From Planctomycetota bacterium (GTDB taxonomy: Bacteria > Planctomycetota > Phycisphaerae > UBA1845 > PWPN01): a DNA stretch of 64,000 nt. The notes below the pieces were generated by a model, which was not told the DNA's origin, ran no database searches, and worked only from the letters and a program-made list of their open reading frames with translations. Location of the stretch: the NCBI GenBank assembly GCA_029550525.1, contig JAKPHF010000078.1:186001-250000 (forward strand), read 5' to 3'. Positions 8,522 to 17,087 of this stretch are shown here, piece by piece. The translations under genes were made by a program, and so were the position numbers. Numbering within the stretch: position 1 is the first letter of the stretch; each line of letters opens with the position of its first letter.

Positions 8522-9745
8522 TCAGCCCGCCGCCGATGTCAGATCGAACAGCGGCAAGAACAGCGAAATCGCCACCACGCCCACCGTCACGCCCATGATC
8601 ACGAGGATGACCGGCTCGATGAGCCGCGTGAGCGTGGACAAAGACTGCGTGTTCTCCTCCTCCATGTAGCCGGCCAGAAACAGCAACGACTCGCCCAACT
8701 GCCCGCTCTGCTCACCGGTGGCGATCGCGGAGGCCATGGTCCTGGGCACGAGTGGACTGCCCATCAGCACGCTGCCGATGGAATTGCCTTCCTCGACCGC
8801 CTTGACCACCTCATCCATCAGCCCGCGATAGACCACGTTCCGCGTCACCCGCCGGGCCAGCTCGAGGCTCTCCAACAACGGAACATTGCTCCGCACCGCC
8901 GTTCCCCAGATCCGGAAGATCCGGGCGAGGATGATCTGTCGCGCAAGTCGTCCCAGGCCGGGCAGTCGAATCAACAGCCCGTCGAGCCATTGCCGGACCT
9001 GCGGCAGACGCAGCGCCAGCACTGGTCCCGCGATCGCCGCCACCGATCCGGCGGCCACCAGCAGCTTGTGCGCCAACATCCATCGCGACATCGTCAGCAG
9101 CACGCAGGTCAGCCCGGGCAGCGGCGTGCCCAGCATGGTGTACAGGTCGTCGAACCGCGGCAGCACGAAGAACATGAGCACGAACAACACGCCCACCGAG
9201 ATGCACATTAGGACGATCGGATAGACGATAGCCCCGATCAGACGCGTGCGAACCTGTTGCTGCTGCTTGGTCATGGTCGAGAGCCGCTCGAAAGCCTCGG
9301 CGATCTGGCCGGTACTCTCGCCGGCAGCGATGACCGCCCGCCAGCTCTCGTTGAAGATCTCGGGATACTCGGCAATGGCGGCGCTCAACGGCGAGCCCGC
9401 CTCCACCCGCTCGGTGATGTCGGCCAGAATCTTGCGCCACTCGGGCTTGGTGATCTGGTCGCCGATCGCCTGCAGCGCGGGGACCACGCGACTGCCCGCC
9501 CGCAGCATCATGGTCATCTGCTGGCTGAGCATGAGCAGATCGCGCGTGTTGCCCGCCTTGCCCGCCCACAGAGCCCGGCTCTCGGCCCGTAACGCGGGCA
9601 ATACCGACGGCTGGGCCGGGGCGAGCTTGGTCACGAACAGATCGCGCCCGTGAAGCTGGCGGTTCGCGTCGTCAACGGTGGGAGCGTCGATGACGCCCGT
9701 CACCGCTCGACCGCTGCTGTCCAGTGCTTCGTACGCGAATGCCAC
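8522..9745 (-). CDS. gspF: Type II secretion/type IV pilus platform protein GspF/PilC
   Basis: Polytopic inner-membrane platform protein, 407 residues, normal for the family. Two GspF domains are visible (about residues 70-195 and 272-395), each with the diagnostic pattern of a cytoplasmic helical bundle ending in a membrane helix: FNESWRAVIAAGESTGQIAE in the first and MASAIATGEQSGQLGESLLF in the second. Membrane helices lie near residues 170, 220 and 380. It starts with GTG at 9745 (VAFAYEALDSSGRAV), the usual GspF opening. It is encoded after gspE across a 121-base gap and before pilM. Confidence 0.92.
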   Translation of the reverse strand: MAFAYEALDSSGRAVTGVIDAPTVDDANRQLHGRDLFVTKLAPAQPSVLPALRAESRALWAGKAGNTRDLLMLSQQMTMMLRAGSRVVPALQAIGDQITKPEWRKILADITERVEAGSPLSAAIAEYPEIFNESWRAVIAAGESTGQIAEAFERLSTMTKQQQQVRTRLIGAIVYPIVLMCISVGVLFVLMFFVLPRFDDLYTMLGTPLPGLTCVLLTMSRWMLAHKLLVAAGSVAAIAGPVLALRLPQVRQWLDGLLIRLPGLGRLARQIILARIFRIWGTAVRSNVPLLESLELARRVTRNVVYRGLMDEVVKAVEEGNSIGSVLMGSPLVPRTMASAIATGEQSGQLGESLLFLAGYMEEENTQSLSTLTRLIEPVILVIMGVTVGVVAISLFLPLFDLTSAAG

Positions 9746-9866
9746 GCCCCGTCACTCCGTAACCGTCAACGCTGTCGCATGTGAGCCCCTGCGAAACGCA
9801 GACAAGGCGATCCGCGCGGACCGCCGTCTCGCTCCGTCACGACATCACCATCCTGTCGCTTCGCGC

Positions 9867-11621
9867 TCACACGCGCGCCAACTCCTTCTTCTCCGCCCGC
9901 ACCGTCTCCTCCGTCTCCAGGTGCGTTACCCGCAAGACCTCTTCCAGCGTGGACTTGCCCGCCTCGACCAGCATCAGGCCCTCGTCGCGCAGGCTGCGGA
10001 AATTCTGACTCTTGACCAGGTGCTCGCGGATGGCCTCTTCGTCAGCGCCGTGATAGATCAGCGAGTACAGCATCTCGTCCATTTCGAGCACTTCGTAGAT
10101 GCCCATGCGGCCCTTGAAACCCGAGTCGTGACACTTTTTGCAGCCGGCCCCGCGATAGAAGATGCGCGGCGCGTGGTCGCTCCAGCCCGCGGCCTGGAGC
10201 AGTTGGCGGTCCGGGATGTACGTGGTCCGGCAGTCCGGGCAGATGGTCCGGGCCAGTCGCTGGGCCACCACGCCGTTCAGGGCCGAGGCCAACAAATACG
10301 GCTCGACTCCCATGTCGGTCAGGCGGGCCAGTGTGCCGATGCAACTCTTGGTGTGCAGCGTGCTCAGCACCAGGTGGCCGGTGAGCGCAGCCTGGACGGC
10401 CACCGACGCGGTGTCGGCGTCGCGAATCTCACCCACCATGATCACGTCCGGATCCTGACGCAGAATCGATCGCAGCGCCCGCGCGAATGTGAGTCCGATG
10501 TGCTCTTGGACATGAATCTGGTTGATCAGGTCCAACTGATACTCAACGGGATCTTCCACGGTCAGGATGTTGACCGTCACCGACCGCAGCAGATCGAGAG
10601 CCGAATACAACGTCGTCGTCTTGCCGCTGCCCGTCGGGCCGGTCACCAGCACCAGGCCGTGGGGGCGGAACAGCATGCGTTTGAACGCCGCCAGCGAGTC
10701 CTCCTGAAACCCGAGCTTGGCCATGTCCAGGTTCAGATTCGCCCGGTCCAGGATGCGGATGACCGCTTTTTCGCCCAGAATCGTGGGCATGGTCGAAACG
10801 CGCAGATCGACGTCGCGACCTTCCACCACGATGCGGACGCGCCCTTCCTGCGGCAGACGCTTTTCGGCGATGTCCATCTTGGCCAGCACCTTGATGCGCG
10901 AAATCACGCCCGCGTGCATCGCCCGCGGCGCGGTCAGCAGTTCGCGCAGCACGCCGTCGATGCGATAGCGCACGCGCAGGTGCTTGTGATCGGGCTCGAC
11001 GTGCACGTCGCTCGCCCGATCGCGAATGGCGGTCAGTAACGACAGGTTGACCAGGTTCACCACCGGACTGCTGTCCGTGCGGGTCAGATCGGTCAGCGTG
11101 TCGTCGTCCGGCGTTTCCTTGTCGATGAACTCCACTTCCTGCTTGTCGAGACTGAGCAGGAAGGTATCGACCGACACTTCGTCGCTCAGGTAGCGCTCGG
11201 CGAACTCAATGTAGTTCTGCTCCATGACCAGCACGGGATTGATTTCGCATCCCGTCAAGCTGGCCAGACGATCGACGGCCGGCAGATGCTGTGGCTCGAC
11301 CATCGCCACCGTGAGCCGATTGTTGACCTTGAATAGCGGCAACACGCGGAGCCGCTTGGCTTCCTCGCGGTCGATGATTCCCGTGACCGCCGGATCCACC
11401 AGACCGTGACGCAGCACGCAACCTTTGACGCCCAGACGCGACGCCAGCACGTCCACCAGCACTTGCGGAGACAGGACGCCCATCTCGATGAGCGTCTCGC
11501 CCAGGCGGCCCTTGTCCTGACGCTGCAGGCGCAGGGCGGTCTCCAGGTCTTGCTCGGTGATCACACCGGCCTTGACCAGGATCGTGCCCAGCTTTTCCTG
11601 TCCCTGTATCAGCGTCTGCAT
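9867..11621 (-). CDS. gspE: Type II secretion/type IV pilus assembly ATPase GspE/PilB
   Basis: Hexameric cytoplasmic ATPase that powers pseudopilus extension. The 584 residues contain an N-terminal MshEN-type domain (about 8-140, GRLGETLIEMGVLSPQVLV), an N2 domain (about 185-300, RASDVHVEPDHKHLRVRYRI), Walker A GPTGSGKTTT (about 328), an Asp box and Walker B (VIMVGEIRDADTA), a His box (LVLSTLHTK), and the zinc-binding tetracysteine motif CPDC ... CKKC near the C-terminus. MshEN domains often bind cyclic di-GMP, which is relevant because HD-GYP and GGDEF-like proteins are encoded just upstream. ATG 11621 is preferred to a TTG at 11633, which would lie inside a heptamer array. Confidence 0.93.
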   Translation of the reverse strand: MQTLIQGQEKLGTILVKAGVITEQDLETALRLQRQDKGRLGETLIEMGVLSPQVLVDVLASRLGVKGCVLRHGLVDPAVTGIIDREEAKRLRVLPLFKVNNRLTVAMVEPQHLPAVDRLASLTGCEINPVLVMEQNYIEFAERYLSDEVSVDTFLLSLDKQEVEFIDKETPDDDTLTDLTRTDSSPVVNLVNLSLLTAIRDRASDVHVEPDHKHLRVRYRIDGVLRELLTAPRAMHAGVISRIKVLAKMDIAEKRLPQEGRVRIVVEGRDVDLRVSTMPTILGEKAVIRILDRANLNLDMAKLGFQEDSLAAFKRMLFRPHGLVLVTGPTGSGKTTTLYSALDLLRSVTVNILTVEDPVEYQLDLINQIHVQEHIGLTFARALRSILRQDPDVIMVGEIRDADTASVAVQAALTGHLVLSTLHTKSCIGTLARLTDMGVEPYLLASALNGVVAQRLARTICPDCRTTYIPDRQLLQAAGWSDHAPRIFYRGAGCKKCHDSGFKGRMGIYEVLEMDEMLYSLIYHGADEEAIREHLVKSQNFRSLRDEGLMLVEAGKSTLEEVLRVTHLETEETVRAEKKELARV

Positions 11622-11627
11622 GCTTAT

Positions 11628-11690
11628 CCTCAAGCCTCAGGTCTCAAGCCTCAAGTCTCAGGTCTCAAGCCTCAGGACTCCGGTCTCACG
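11628..11690. repeat. Degenerate heptanucleotide array (YCTCARG type), nine units
   Basis: Nine contiguous 7-base units: CCTCAAG, CCTCAGG, TCTCAAG, CCTCAAG, TCTCAGG, TCTCAAG, CCTCAGG, ACTCCGG, TCTCACG. This is the longest and cleanest array in the window. Its right end contains the stop codon of the STAS gene (TGA, 11688-11686). Its left end is seven bases from the gspE start codon, so it fills the whole gap between the two genes. Confidence 0.9.
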
Positions 11691-12018
11691 CCTTCCGCGT
11701 CGCTTCCTCCACCGATGATTGAACATCGAATCTCGATCGCAGATCGGTCAGACGGAGGATTTCCTGGCAGTTGGGGCTGGGCGACACCAGCTTCAACCGT
11801 CCGCCTCGTGCAGCGCAATCTTTCGACAGCTGCAGCAGCAGTTCGAGCACGGCACTGTCCATGAACGGCACTTCCGACAAATCGAGGGCGATCTTGCCGC
11901 TGCCGCTGGCCATCGCCCGAGTGACCAGATCCTTGAGTTCCGCACATTCCGCGTGCGTCATCGCTTCGGCCACGGCCAGAACGTGCGTGCTGCCCACCTG
12001 GTAGAGATTCGCCTTCAC
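11686..12018 (-). CDS. STAS-domain anti-anti-sigma-factor-like protein
   Basis: A 110-residue single-domain STAS protein (SpoIIAA/RsbV-like). Visible are the central strand and phosphoacceptor loop KIALDLSEVPFMDSAVLELL, in which the Ser of DSAVL is the expected phosphorylation site, and the following helix with LSKDCAARGGRLKLVSPSPN. Such proteins switch partner proteins through phosphorylation by a HPK-like anti-sigma kinase; no partner kinase of that type is seen here. Start GTG 12018 overlaps the stop of the preceding gene (GTGA), with GAGGAGGTGA upstream. The stop codon lies inside a heptamer array. Placement between GGDEF-like and gspE genes suggests control of the secretion machine (inference). 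Confidence 0.8.
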   Translation of the reverse strand: MKANLYQVGSTHVLAVAEAMTHAECAELKDLVTRAMASGSGKIALDLSEVPFMDSAVLELLLQLSKDCAARGGRLKLVSPSPNCQEILRLTDLRSRFDVQSSVEEATRKA

Positions 12019-13436
12019 GATCGGCTCACCTCCTCGAGCACCTGCGGCGCCTGCGAGACCAGCAGCACGTCCTGTGTCCGCGCCTTCTGCAGCGCGGCGA
12101 TCGCGTGCCGCAGGAGCGCTTCGGCAGGCGGCTTGCTGAAACCGCTGCCCGACAGGCCCGCTCGCGGTGTGATCCAGGTCGCCAATTCGCAATCGCTGAT
12201 CACCTTGGCAATAGAGCCCAGCATCTTGCGACAGATCAACTCGGCCAGCGGCACATCCAGCCGCCGCAACAGGGCCACAAACTGGGCATCGCTGAACCGC
12301 CCGACCAGATCGTCCTTGCGGATACACTTGGCAATCGTCTGGCCCACCGCTTCGATCAGGGCGTCCCGCTTGCTCCACTGACTCGCGTCATCCAGCCCCC
12401 GCAGCCCCTCCAGGCACACCACCATCACCACCACCGGCTCGTGTGATTGGTAGCACTGTTCGAGCGTATCCTTGAACAAATTCAGGAAGTCCGTGCGATT
12501 GATCAGGCCCGAGCCACGATCGGTGGAGCGAGCCGTTCGAAGCAGATCAAGATGGTGGACGTGCAGCCAGATCTCCTCGATGAAATCGGCGGCAAGGTCC
12601 AGCCTCGACTCGTTGATCGGCTGTCCCGAGCCTTCAGCCGTCACCAGCCCGATGGATCGGCTGTGATCGCGGATGGGCACCGCCCACATCACGGGCGAGG
12701 TCGCACCATTCGCCAACTGCTGGATCAACGGCCCCGCCGAGGCCGTGCCCGCCACGAACCGCCGCCCGGTGGTCACGACGTGCGTGAGCAGATCTTGCGA
12801 CGGCAGTTCCACTCCCCCTTTCGGATTCTCCTGACCGAGCGGACCCAGGGCACCCGACTCTGAAACGCGGTAGCACCGGATTCGCCGCATGTCGCTCATG
12901 AGACGAAGCAGTTCGCGAACATGGTTGTCGAACGACGTCCAGGGCGAACTCTCGCGGTCCCAGCCCGTGAGCCACTCGCGGTGCCGGACCAACGCTTCTC
13001 GCCAGGTCGCTTCGAACTCACTCGTGCGATCGGCTCGCTGAGAAACGCGAGCGGAAGCCGTATCGACCGCGGCCTGCCCGTGCGTGTCCGCACCGGGCAT
13101 GGAACCGAACAGTGAACCGGCCAGTCCTCCGATCGTCATCATGGCCGCGATGACGATCACGTTCACTTCCGACAACAGAGATGCGACGCTCACGGAGTGA
13201 TCGAAACCGAGCCGGGCCGCAACCCACAGGATGCCCAACAGCAGGCCGACCATGGCCCCCGCCCGGCAGCCCAGTCCGCGGGCCAACGGCACCAGCGAAA
13301 TCACCAGCAGCACTGTGCCTGCCTGGAATAAGCCCGGATACGCGAGCCCCGCCCACAACAGCGTCACCGCGCCCAAGGCGCCGGCCGCCCCCACCCGAAC
13401 GTACGTCGAGATGTCGGAACTCACGGCTGTGCTCAC
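12015..13436 (-). CDS. Membrane GGDEF-fold protein with degenerate active site
   Basis: A 473-residue protein. At least three hydrophobic helices (about 16-35, 40-58, 62-78 and 91-110) are followed by a GAF-like sensory region (about 165-290) and a GGDEF fold (about 310-440: LINRTDFLNLFKDTLEQCYQ). At the catalytic loop the expected G-G-D/E-E-F is replaced by SDAQF (residues 382-386 in VGRFSDAQFVALL), so diguanylate cyclase activity is unlikely. It may act as a c-di-GMP or GTP sensor or a partner of the HD-GYP protein (inference). Start GTG 13436 overlaps the HD-GYP stop as GTGA, with GGAGGAAG upstream. Translational coupling links it to both neighbours. Confidence 0.75.
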   Translation of the reverse strand: MSTAVSSDISTYVRVGAAGALGAVTLLWAGLAYPGLFQAGTVLLVISLVPLARGLGCRAGAMVGLLLGILWVAARLGFDHSVSVASLLSEVNVIVIAAMMTIGGLAGSLFGSMPGADTHGQAAVDTASARVSQRADRTSEFEATWREALVRHREWLTGWDRESSPWTSFDNHVRELLRLMSDMRRIRCYRVSESGALGPLGQENPKGGVELPSQDLLTHVVTTGRRFVAGTASAGPLIQQLANGATSPVMWAVPIRDHSRSIGLVTAEGSGQPINESRLDLAADFIEEIWLHVHHLDLLRTARSTDRGSGLINRTDFLNLFKDTLEQCYQSHEPVVVMVVCLEGLRGLDDASQWSKRDALIEAVGQTIAKCIRKDDLVGRFSDAQFVALLRRLDVPLAELICRKMLGSIAKVISDCELATWITPRAGLSGSGFSKPPAEALLRHAIAALQKARTQDVLLVSQAPQVLEEVSRS

Positions 13437-14989
13437 GACGATTCTTCCTCCAGGTGGGAGAACAATTGCCGGAACCGGTCAGGCTGCTCGGCTCGGAAGG
13501 CGGCGAAGGCTTCCACGAAGATGTCCACGATCTCCGCCTCGAGCTTGGTGCCTTTCTCCGACTGCATGATGGCCAGCGCCTTGCTGAGCGGGAAGGCCTT
13601 GCGATAAGAGCGCGACGTGGTCAGGGCGTCGAATGTGTCGGCCACGTGCACAATCCGAGCCAGCAGAGGAATTTCATCTCCCTTGAGCCCCTTGGGATAG
13701 CCCGTGCCGTCGGGCACTTCGTGATGGTACAACACCACGTCTCGCACACTGGCCATGCACTCGATGGGAGCCACGATCTCGTAACTCATCCGCACGTGTT
13801 CTTTGATGTGGTCGAACTCTTCCGCGGTCAGGCCGGACGGCTTCGTGAGAATGCCCTCGCGAATGCCGATCTTGCCCACGTCGTGCAGCAGCCCTCCCCA
13901 CTCGAGATCCTGCAGTTGCTCGGGGCTTAGCCCCATTCGCTGACCGATCAAGTGAGACAAGAAGCCGACCCGCTCGGAGTGACCGCTGGTGTAATGATCT
14001 TTCTTGTCGATGGCGTGGACCAGAGCCCGCACCGCCCCCAGCGACATGGTGCGGAGGCGTTCCACGAGCTTGAGATTGGCGACCACATACTGAGCATGGC
14101 TCAGCATGGAGTCGATCATCATCACGTCGCCGTAGATGAATTCCGGCTCGTCCGCGCCGCGGGCCAGCACCATGATGTCCGGCGTGGCGTCGGCCTCGCC
14201 CAAAGCGCCGATCAGCAGCGAGTACGGCTCGTCCGGATCGGCGACTTCTCCGCGATTGTGCACCAGCGGCGCACGCTGTTCGCATACCTGCCACAGCAAC
14301 CGCGAATGCCGGCCGCGCAGCTCGGCGACGATCTCTTCACCGTTCAGGTTCGGATCGCTCGACCACCACAGCATGCCTTCGTTGGCCGATAGACAGCACG
14401 CCCACACGCAATGCAGCGTCTGAGCCAGGCGACGAATGAGGAAATGCTTGATCTCCGCGGCATCGTGCGAATTGCAGATCTGCTGCGTGATGTCGAAGAT
14501 GACGTTTAGCTGCTCGTAACTGCGAATGACTTCCTGAGCGAGCCCTTCGGATTCGCTGGCCAACCGCTCGCAGCGTTCCCACAAAGCCGCCGTCGCGGCC
14601 AGGCGCTGATCCAGATCGGATTCCAGTTCCCCGCCGATCGGAGCCACGACCAGGGCATAGCCGTTGCTGCTCTCCAGGGCCGACACTCGGACCGCCCGAC
14701 CGGCTTCGCACACGCTCGGGTACCGGTCCGGCCGAACCAACTTGCCCGCCGCCAGTTCGCGCACCATGCGGCACGCCCGTTGAGCATCGGACTTGCCGCC
14801 CGGCCCCGCCGCGCACGCCTGGCACGCCGAGCCCAACTGAATCCGATCGGGCAGAAACAGTGAGACCTCAGCCCCCACCGCCGCCTCGATCAGCTCTGAC
14901 AGTGGCGTGTTCAGGTCGTACACCGGCTGCGACGACGTGTCAGTCGCCGCGTGCCTGCATTCCCGTTCCAACTCTGGCTGCGGAAGCAT
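13433..14989 (-). CDS. GAF plus HD-GYP domain protein, probable c-di-GMP phosphodiesterase
   Basis: A 518-residue protein. The N-terminal part (about 1-150) includes a Cys-rich segment (ACQACAAGPGGKSDAQRAC) and a receptor-like fold. A GAF-like domain spans about 165-310. The HD-GYP domain (about 315-500) has every canonical element: HSERVG (about 337), LLHDVGKIGI (about 368), HHE (about 422) and DGTGYPKGL (about 427-435), with RIVHVADTFDALTTSR downstream. It should hydrolyse cyclic di-GMP to pGpG or GMP. ATG 14989 is chosen, with GAGG six bases upstream; GTG 14992 is an alternative. It lies two to three bases after the receiver gene. Confidence 0.88.
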   Translation of the reverse strand: MLPQPELERECRHAATDTSSQPVYDLNTPLSELIEAAVGAEVSLFLPDRIQLGSACQACAAGPGGKSDAQRACRMVRELAAGKLVRPDRYPSVCEAGRAVRVSALESSNGYALVVAPIGGELESDLDQRLAATAALWERCERLASESEGLAQEVIRSYEQLNVIFDITQQICNSHDAAEIKHFLIRRLAQTLHCVWACCLSANEGMLWWSSDPNLNGEEIVAELRGRHSRLLWQVCEQRAPLVHNRGEVADPDEPYSLLIGALGEADATPDIMVLARGADEPEFIYGDVMMIDSMLSHAQYVVANLKLVERLRTMSLGAVRALVHAIDKKDHYTSGHSERVGFLSHLIGQRMGLSPEQLQDLEWGGLLHDVGKIGIREGILTKPSGLTAEEFDHIKEHVRMSYEIVAPIECMASVRDVVLYHHEVPDGTGYPKGLKGDEIPLLARIVHVADTFDALTTSRSYRKAFPLSKALAIMQSEKGTKLEAEIVDIFVEAFAAFRAEQPDRFRQLFSHLEEESS

Positions 14990-14992
14990 CAC

Positions 14993-15391
14993 TTACCTCG
15001 CCGCACAAGGCTCGGGGGTCGACGTCGTGGCCCGCTTGATCAACTCGTCCACTTCCTTCACCAGCCGCGACGGACTGAACGGCTTGGGATGGAACACCAC
15101 CCGGAGCCCCTGCAAGGAATCCACGATGTCCGCCTGATCGCAACGCGACGTCAGCATGACCACGCCCAGCCGGGGCAACCGCTCGGCAGCGCAGGTCTTG
15201 ACCAGTTCGATGCCGTCCATCAACGGCATGTTCACATCCGTGACCAACACGTCGCAGACCCCGGACCGGACCAGTTCGAGCGCCCGCTTGCCGTTGGGAG
15301 CCTCGAACACCTGGTGGTCGTGCTGCTTGAGCCACATGCTCACCACGCGCATGATGTGAACGTCATCCTCGGCCAACACGATGGTCGCCAT
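14993..15391 (-). CDS. CheY-like response regulator, receiver domain only
   Basis: A 132-residue single receiver domain. Conserved residues are all present: acidic pair D9-D10 (IVLAEDD), phosphoacceptor D52 (VLVTDVNMPLMDG), T81 (MLTS) and K103 (FHPKPFSPS). No output domain is attached, so it acts by protein-protein contact, like CheY or PilG. ATG 15391 has AGGAG about eight bases upstream. It follows the sensor kinase by 11 bases; the two should form a phosphorelay pair (inference from adjacency). The variable C-terminal tail is Thr/Pro-rich. Confidence 0.9.
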   Translation of the reverse strand: MATIVLAEDDVHIMRVVSMWLKQHDHQVFEAPNGKRALELVRSGVCDVLVTDVNMPLMDGIELVKTCAAERLPRLGVVMLTSRCDQADIVDSLQGLRVVFHPKPFSPSRLVKEVDELIKRATTSTPEPCAAR

Positions 15392-15402
15392 GCACACAAC
15401 TC

Positions 15403-16725
15403 CTAGGTCTGGATGGCCGCCAGATTCCCGATCGGCAGCACCACCGTGAACGTGGAGCCCTTGCCGACCTCGCTTTCCAGCGTGATCGTTCCACCGTGCG
15501 TCCGCACGATCTCCATGGCCAAAGCCAGGCCCAACCCTGTCCCCGGCAGACCGGAGACACGCTCGTCGGTGGAGCGATAAAACTTCTCAAATACCTTTTC
15601 CCGTTCTTGCGGCGCGATCCCCAAGCCGGTGTCCGCCACCTTGATGTGCAGCCGCGAACTCTCCTGCGCGCAGGTCACCTCGACCCTGCCCCCGCCCGGG
15701 GTGTACTTGATGGCGTTGCCCACGATGTTGGTGAGCACGACCGCCAGCCGCTCCTTGTCGCCGCGAATGGTCGGCACCTTGGGCGGCATGGACAAAATCA
15801 GCTCCACGCCCTTCTCGTCGGCCTGGGCCTGCATGTCTTCCACGATCTGCCGCACCAGCCGCGACGTGTTGACGTCGTCCATCTTGATGCGAGCCGCCCC
15901 GGCCTCCATCTGCGAGAGACTCAGAATGTCTTCCACCAACCGGCTGAGCCGCTGCGTCTCGCCCACGATCACGTTGTAACACTCGCGAAGCGTGTCCGGA
16001 TCCTGCAGAACTCCTTCCGACAGCGTCTCCGCATAGGCGCGGATGTTCGTGAGCGGCGTCCGCAACTCGTGCGTGACGTGGTAGAGGAAGTTGCTGCGTT
16101 CAGCCTCACGTTCCCGCTCCTGCGTCACGTCCTGGAGCAACAGCGCCGTCTCGGCCCGCTCCGTCTCGCTCAGCGCATCCACCGCCGTCATCCGCACCAG
16201 CTTGGGCGAGGAGACCAATTCGCTGGTCTGATCGATGGCGATCCCGGCGCTCGGCGAGATATGCGAGAGATCCTGGGCGAAAAAGTCGGTGGCTTTGCGG
16301 CCCTTGAGTCCGCCTTCCGAAACGCCCAGCATGCGTTCGGCCGCCGCATTGGCGTATGTGATCAGCCAGTCGTCGGCTACGGTGATCAGGCCGTACGGGA
16401 TCTGGTTCAACAACTGCGAGAACCATTTCATCTCGTAGTTGTTCAGCGTCTCCCTGGCCTGCTGGCGAATCTGCAAAGTCTCCAGATCGCGACGGGCGGC
16501 AGCGACTTCCTCGATCAGGCGATTCCACGCCGCCCCCAGTTGTCCGCACGTGTCCTCGAGTTGCAGTTGGGCCAAATCCGCTTGGATGTCGCCCGAAACG
16601 CGGCTGAGACGCTGGCAAACTTGCCGAACGGGTCGGCCGCGGACGTGCATGACCAGCACCCCCGCCGTCGCACCGACCGCCGCGGCAATCACCCAACCCG
16701 CCAACATTGTCAGTGATTCAAGCAC
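15403..16725 (-). CDS. PAS-containing sensor histidine kinase
   Basis: A 440-residue membrane histidine kinase. One N-terminal membrane helix (LAGWVIAAAVGATAGVLVMH) is followed by a coiled coil (about 40-100), a PAS domain (about 105-200: GLITVADDWLITYANAAAER), the HisKA box with the phosphoacceptor His at about residue 219 (HVTHELRTPLTNI) and a HATPase domain with N box (IVGNAIKYTPGG), G1 (VADTGLGI), F and G2 boxes (GTGLGLALAMEIVRTHGG). No periplasmic domain is present, so the signal is cytoplasmic or membrane-borne. GTG 16725 is the preferred start; ATG 16707 is possible. It is the first gene of the minus-strand block, so its upstream region should contain the main promoter. Confidence 0.9.
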   Translation of the reverse strand: MLESLTMLAGWVIAAAVGATAGVLVMHVRGRPVRQVCQRLSRVSGDIQADLAQLQLEDTCGQLGAAWNRLIEEVAAARRDLETLQIRQQARETLNNYEMKWFSQLLNQIPYGLITVADDWLITYANAAAERMLGVSEGGLKGRKATDFFAQDLSHISPSAGIAIDQTSELVSSPKLVRMTAVDALSETERAETALLLQDVTQEREREAERSNFLYHVTHELRTPLTNIRAYAETLSEGVLQDPDTLRECYNVIVGETQRLSRLVEDILSLSQMEAGAARIKMDDVNTSRLVRQIVEDMQAQADEKGVELILSMPPKVPTIRGDKERLAVVLTNIVGNAIKYTPGGGRVEVTCAQESSRLHIKVADTGLGIAPQEREKVFEKFYRSTDERVSGLPGTGLGLALAMEIVRTHGGTITLESEVGKGSTFTVVLPIGNLAAIQT

Positions 16726-17087
16726 GTGTCCCGGTCCTCGAGAACGGCGTGGCCAGAGCGGCCCGGACCAGGCCACCCCTGCCTGGATACCTCCCAGAGG
16801 GCCGGGCGTGGTCCTTTTCCCATATCGATCCACGCCGGAAGGCAATTAATCAAAGGAATGACAGGCGAATAACGAATCATCTGGAGGTTCCGCCAGGGCG
16901 GCGATTATCGGCCGCCCGCGCCGCCCCCCGTCCGATACACCGCCGCCGGCTTGGTCTGCAGAACCTCGCTTGAACGCCACCGAGGCTTGAACTACAGTGG
17001 CGCGGGCCGCCGGGTCGCCGATCGTCAGTTGCGTCAAGGGAACGAAAGCCCCCGCCCGGAGCCAGCGCATCAGCAAGGAGATGCAAC
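16726..17087. other. Divergent intergenic region between the sensor kinase and serC
   Basis: 362 bases without a supported gene. It should hold two outward promoters. A candidate for serC is described at 16970-16998. For the kinase side I see no convincing promoter. GC-rich stretches near 16915-16950 have no clear hairpin. Confidence 0.5.
16970..16998 (+). promoter_or_regulatory. Candidate sigma-70 promoter for serC
   Basis: TTGAAC (16970-16975), a 17-base spacer, then TACAGT (16993-16998), about 90 bases upstream of the serC start. Spacing is ideal and both hexamers match four of six consensus positions or better. Promoter consensus in planctomycetes is only loosely known, so this is a prediction. 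Confidence 0.45.

Noticed and set aside
11628..11690. A CRISPR array at the heptamer repeats
   Set aside because: Units are contiguous 7-mers without spacers, and no cas genes are present.
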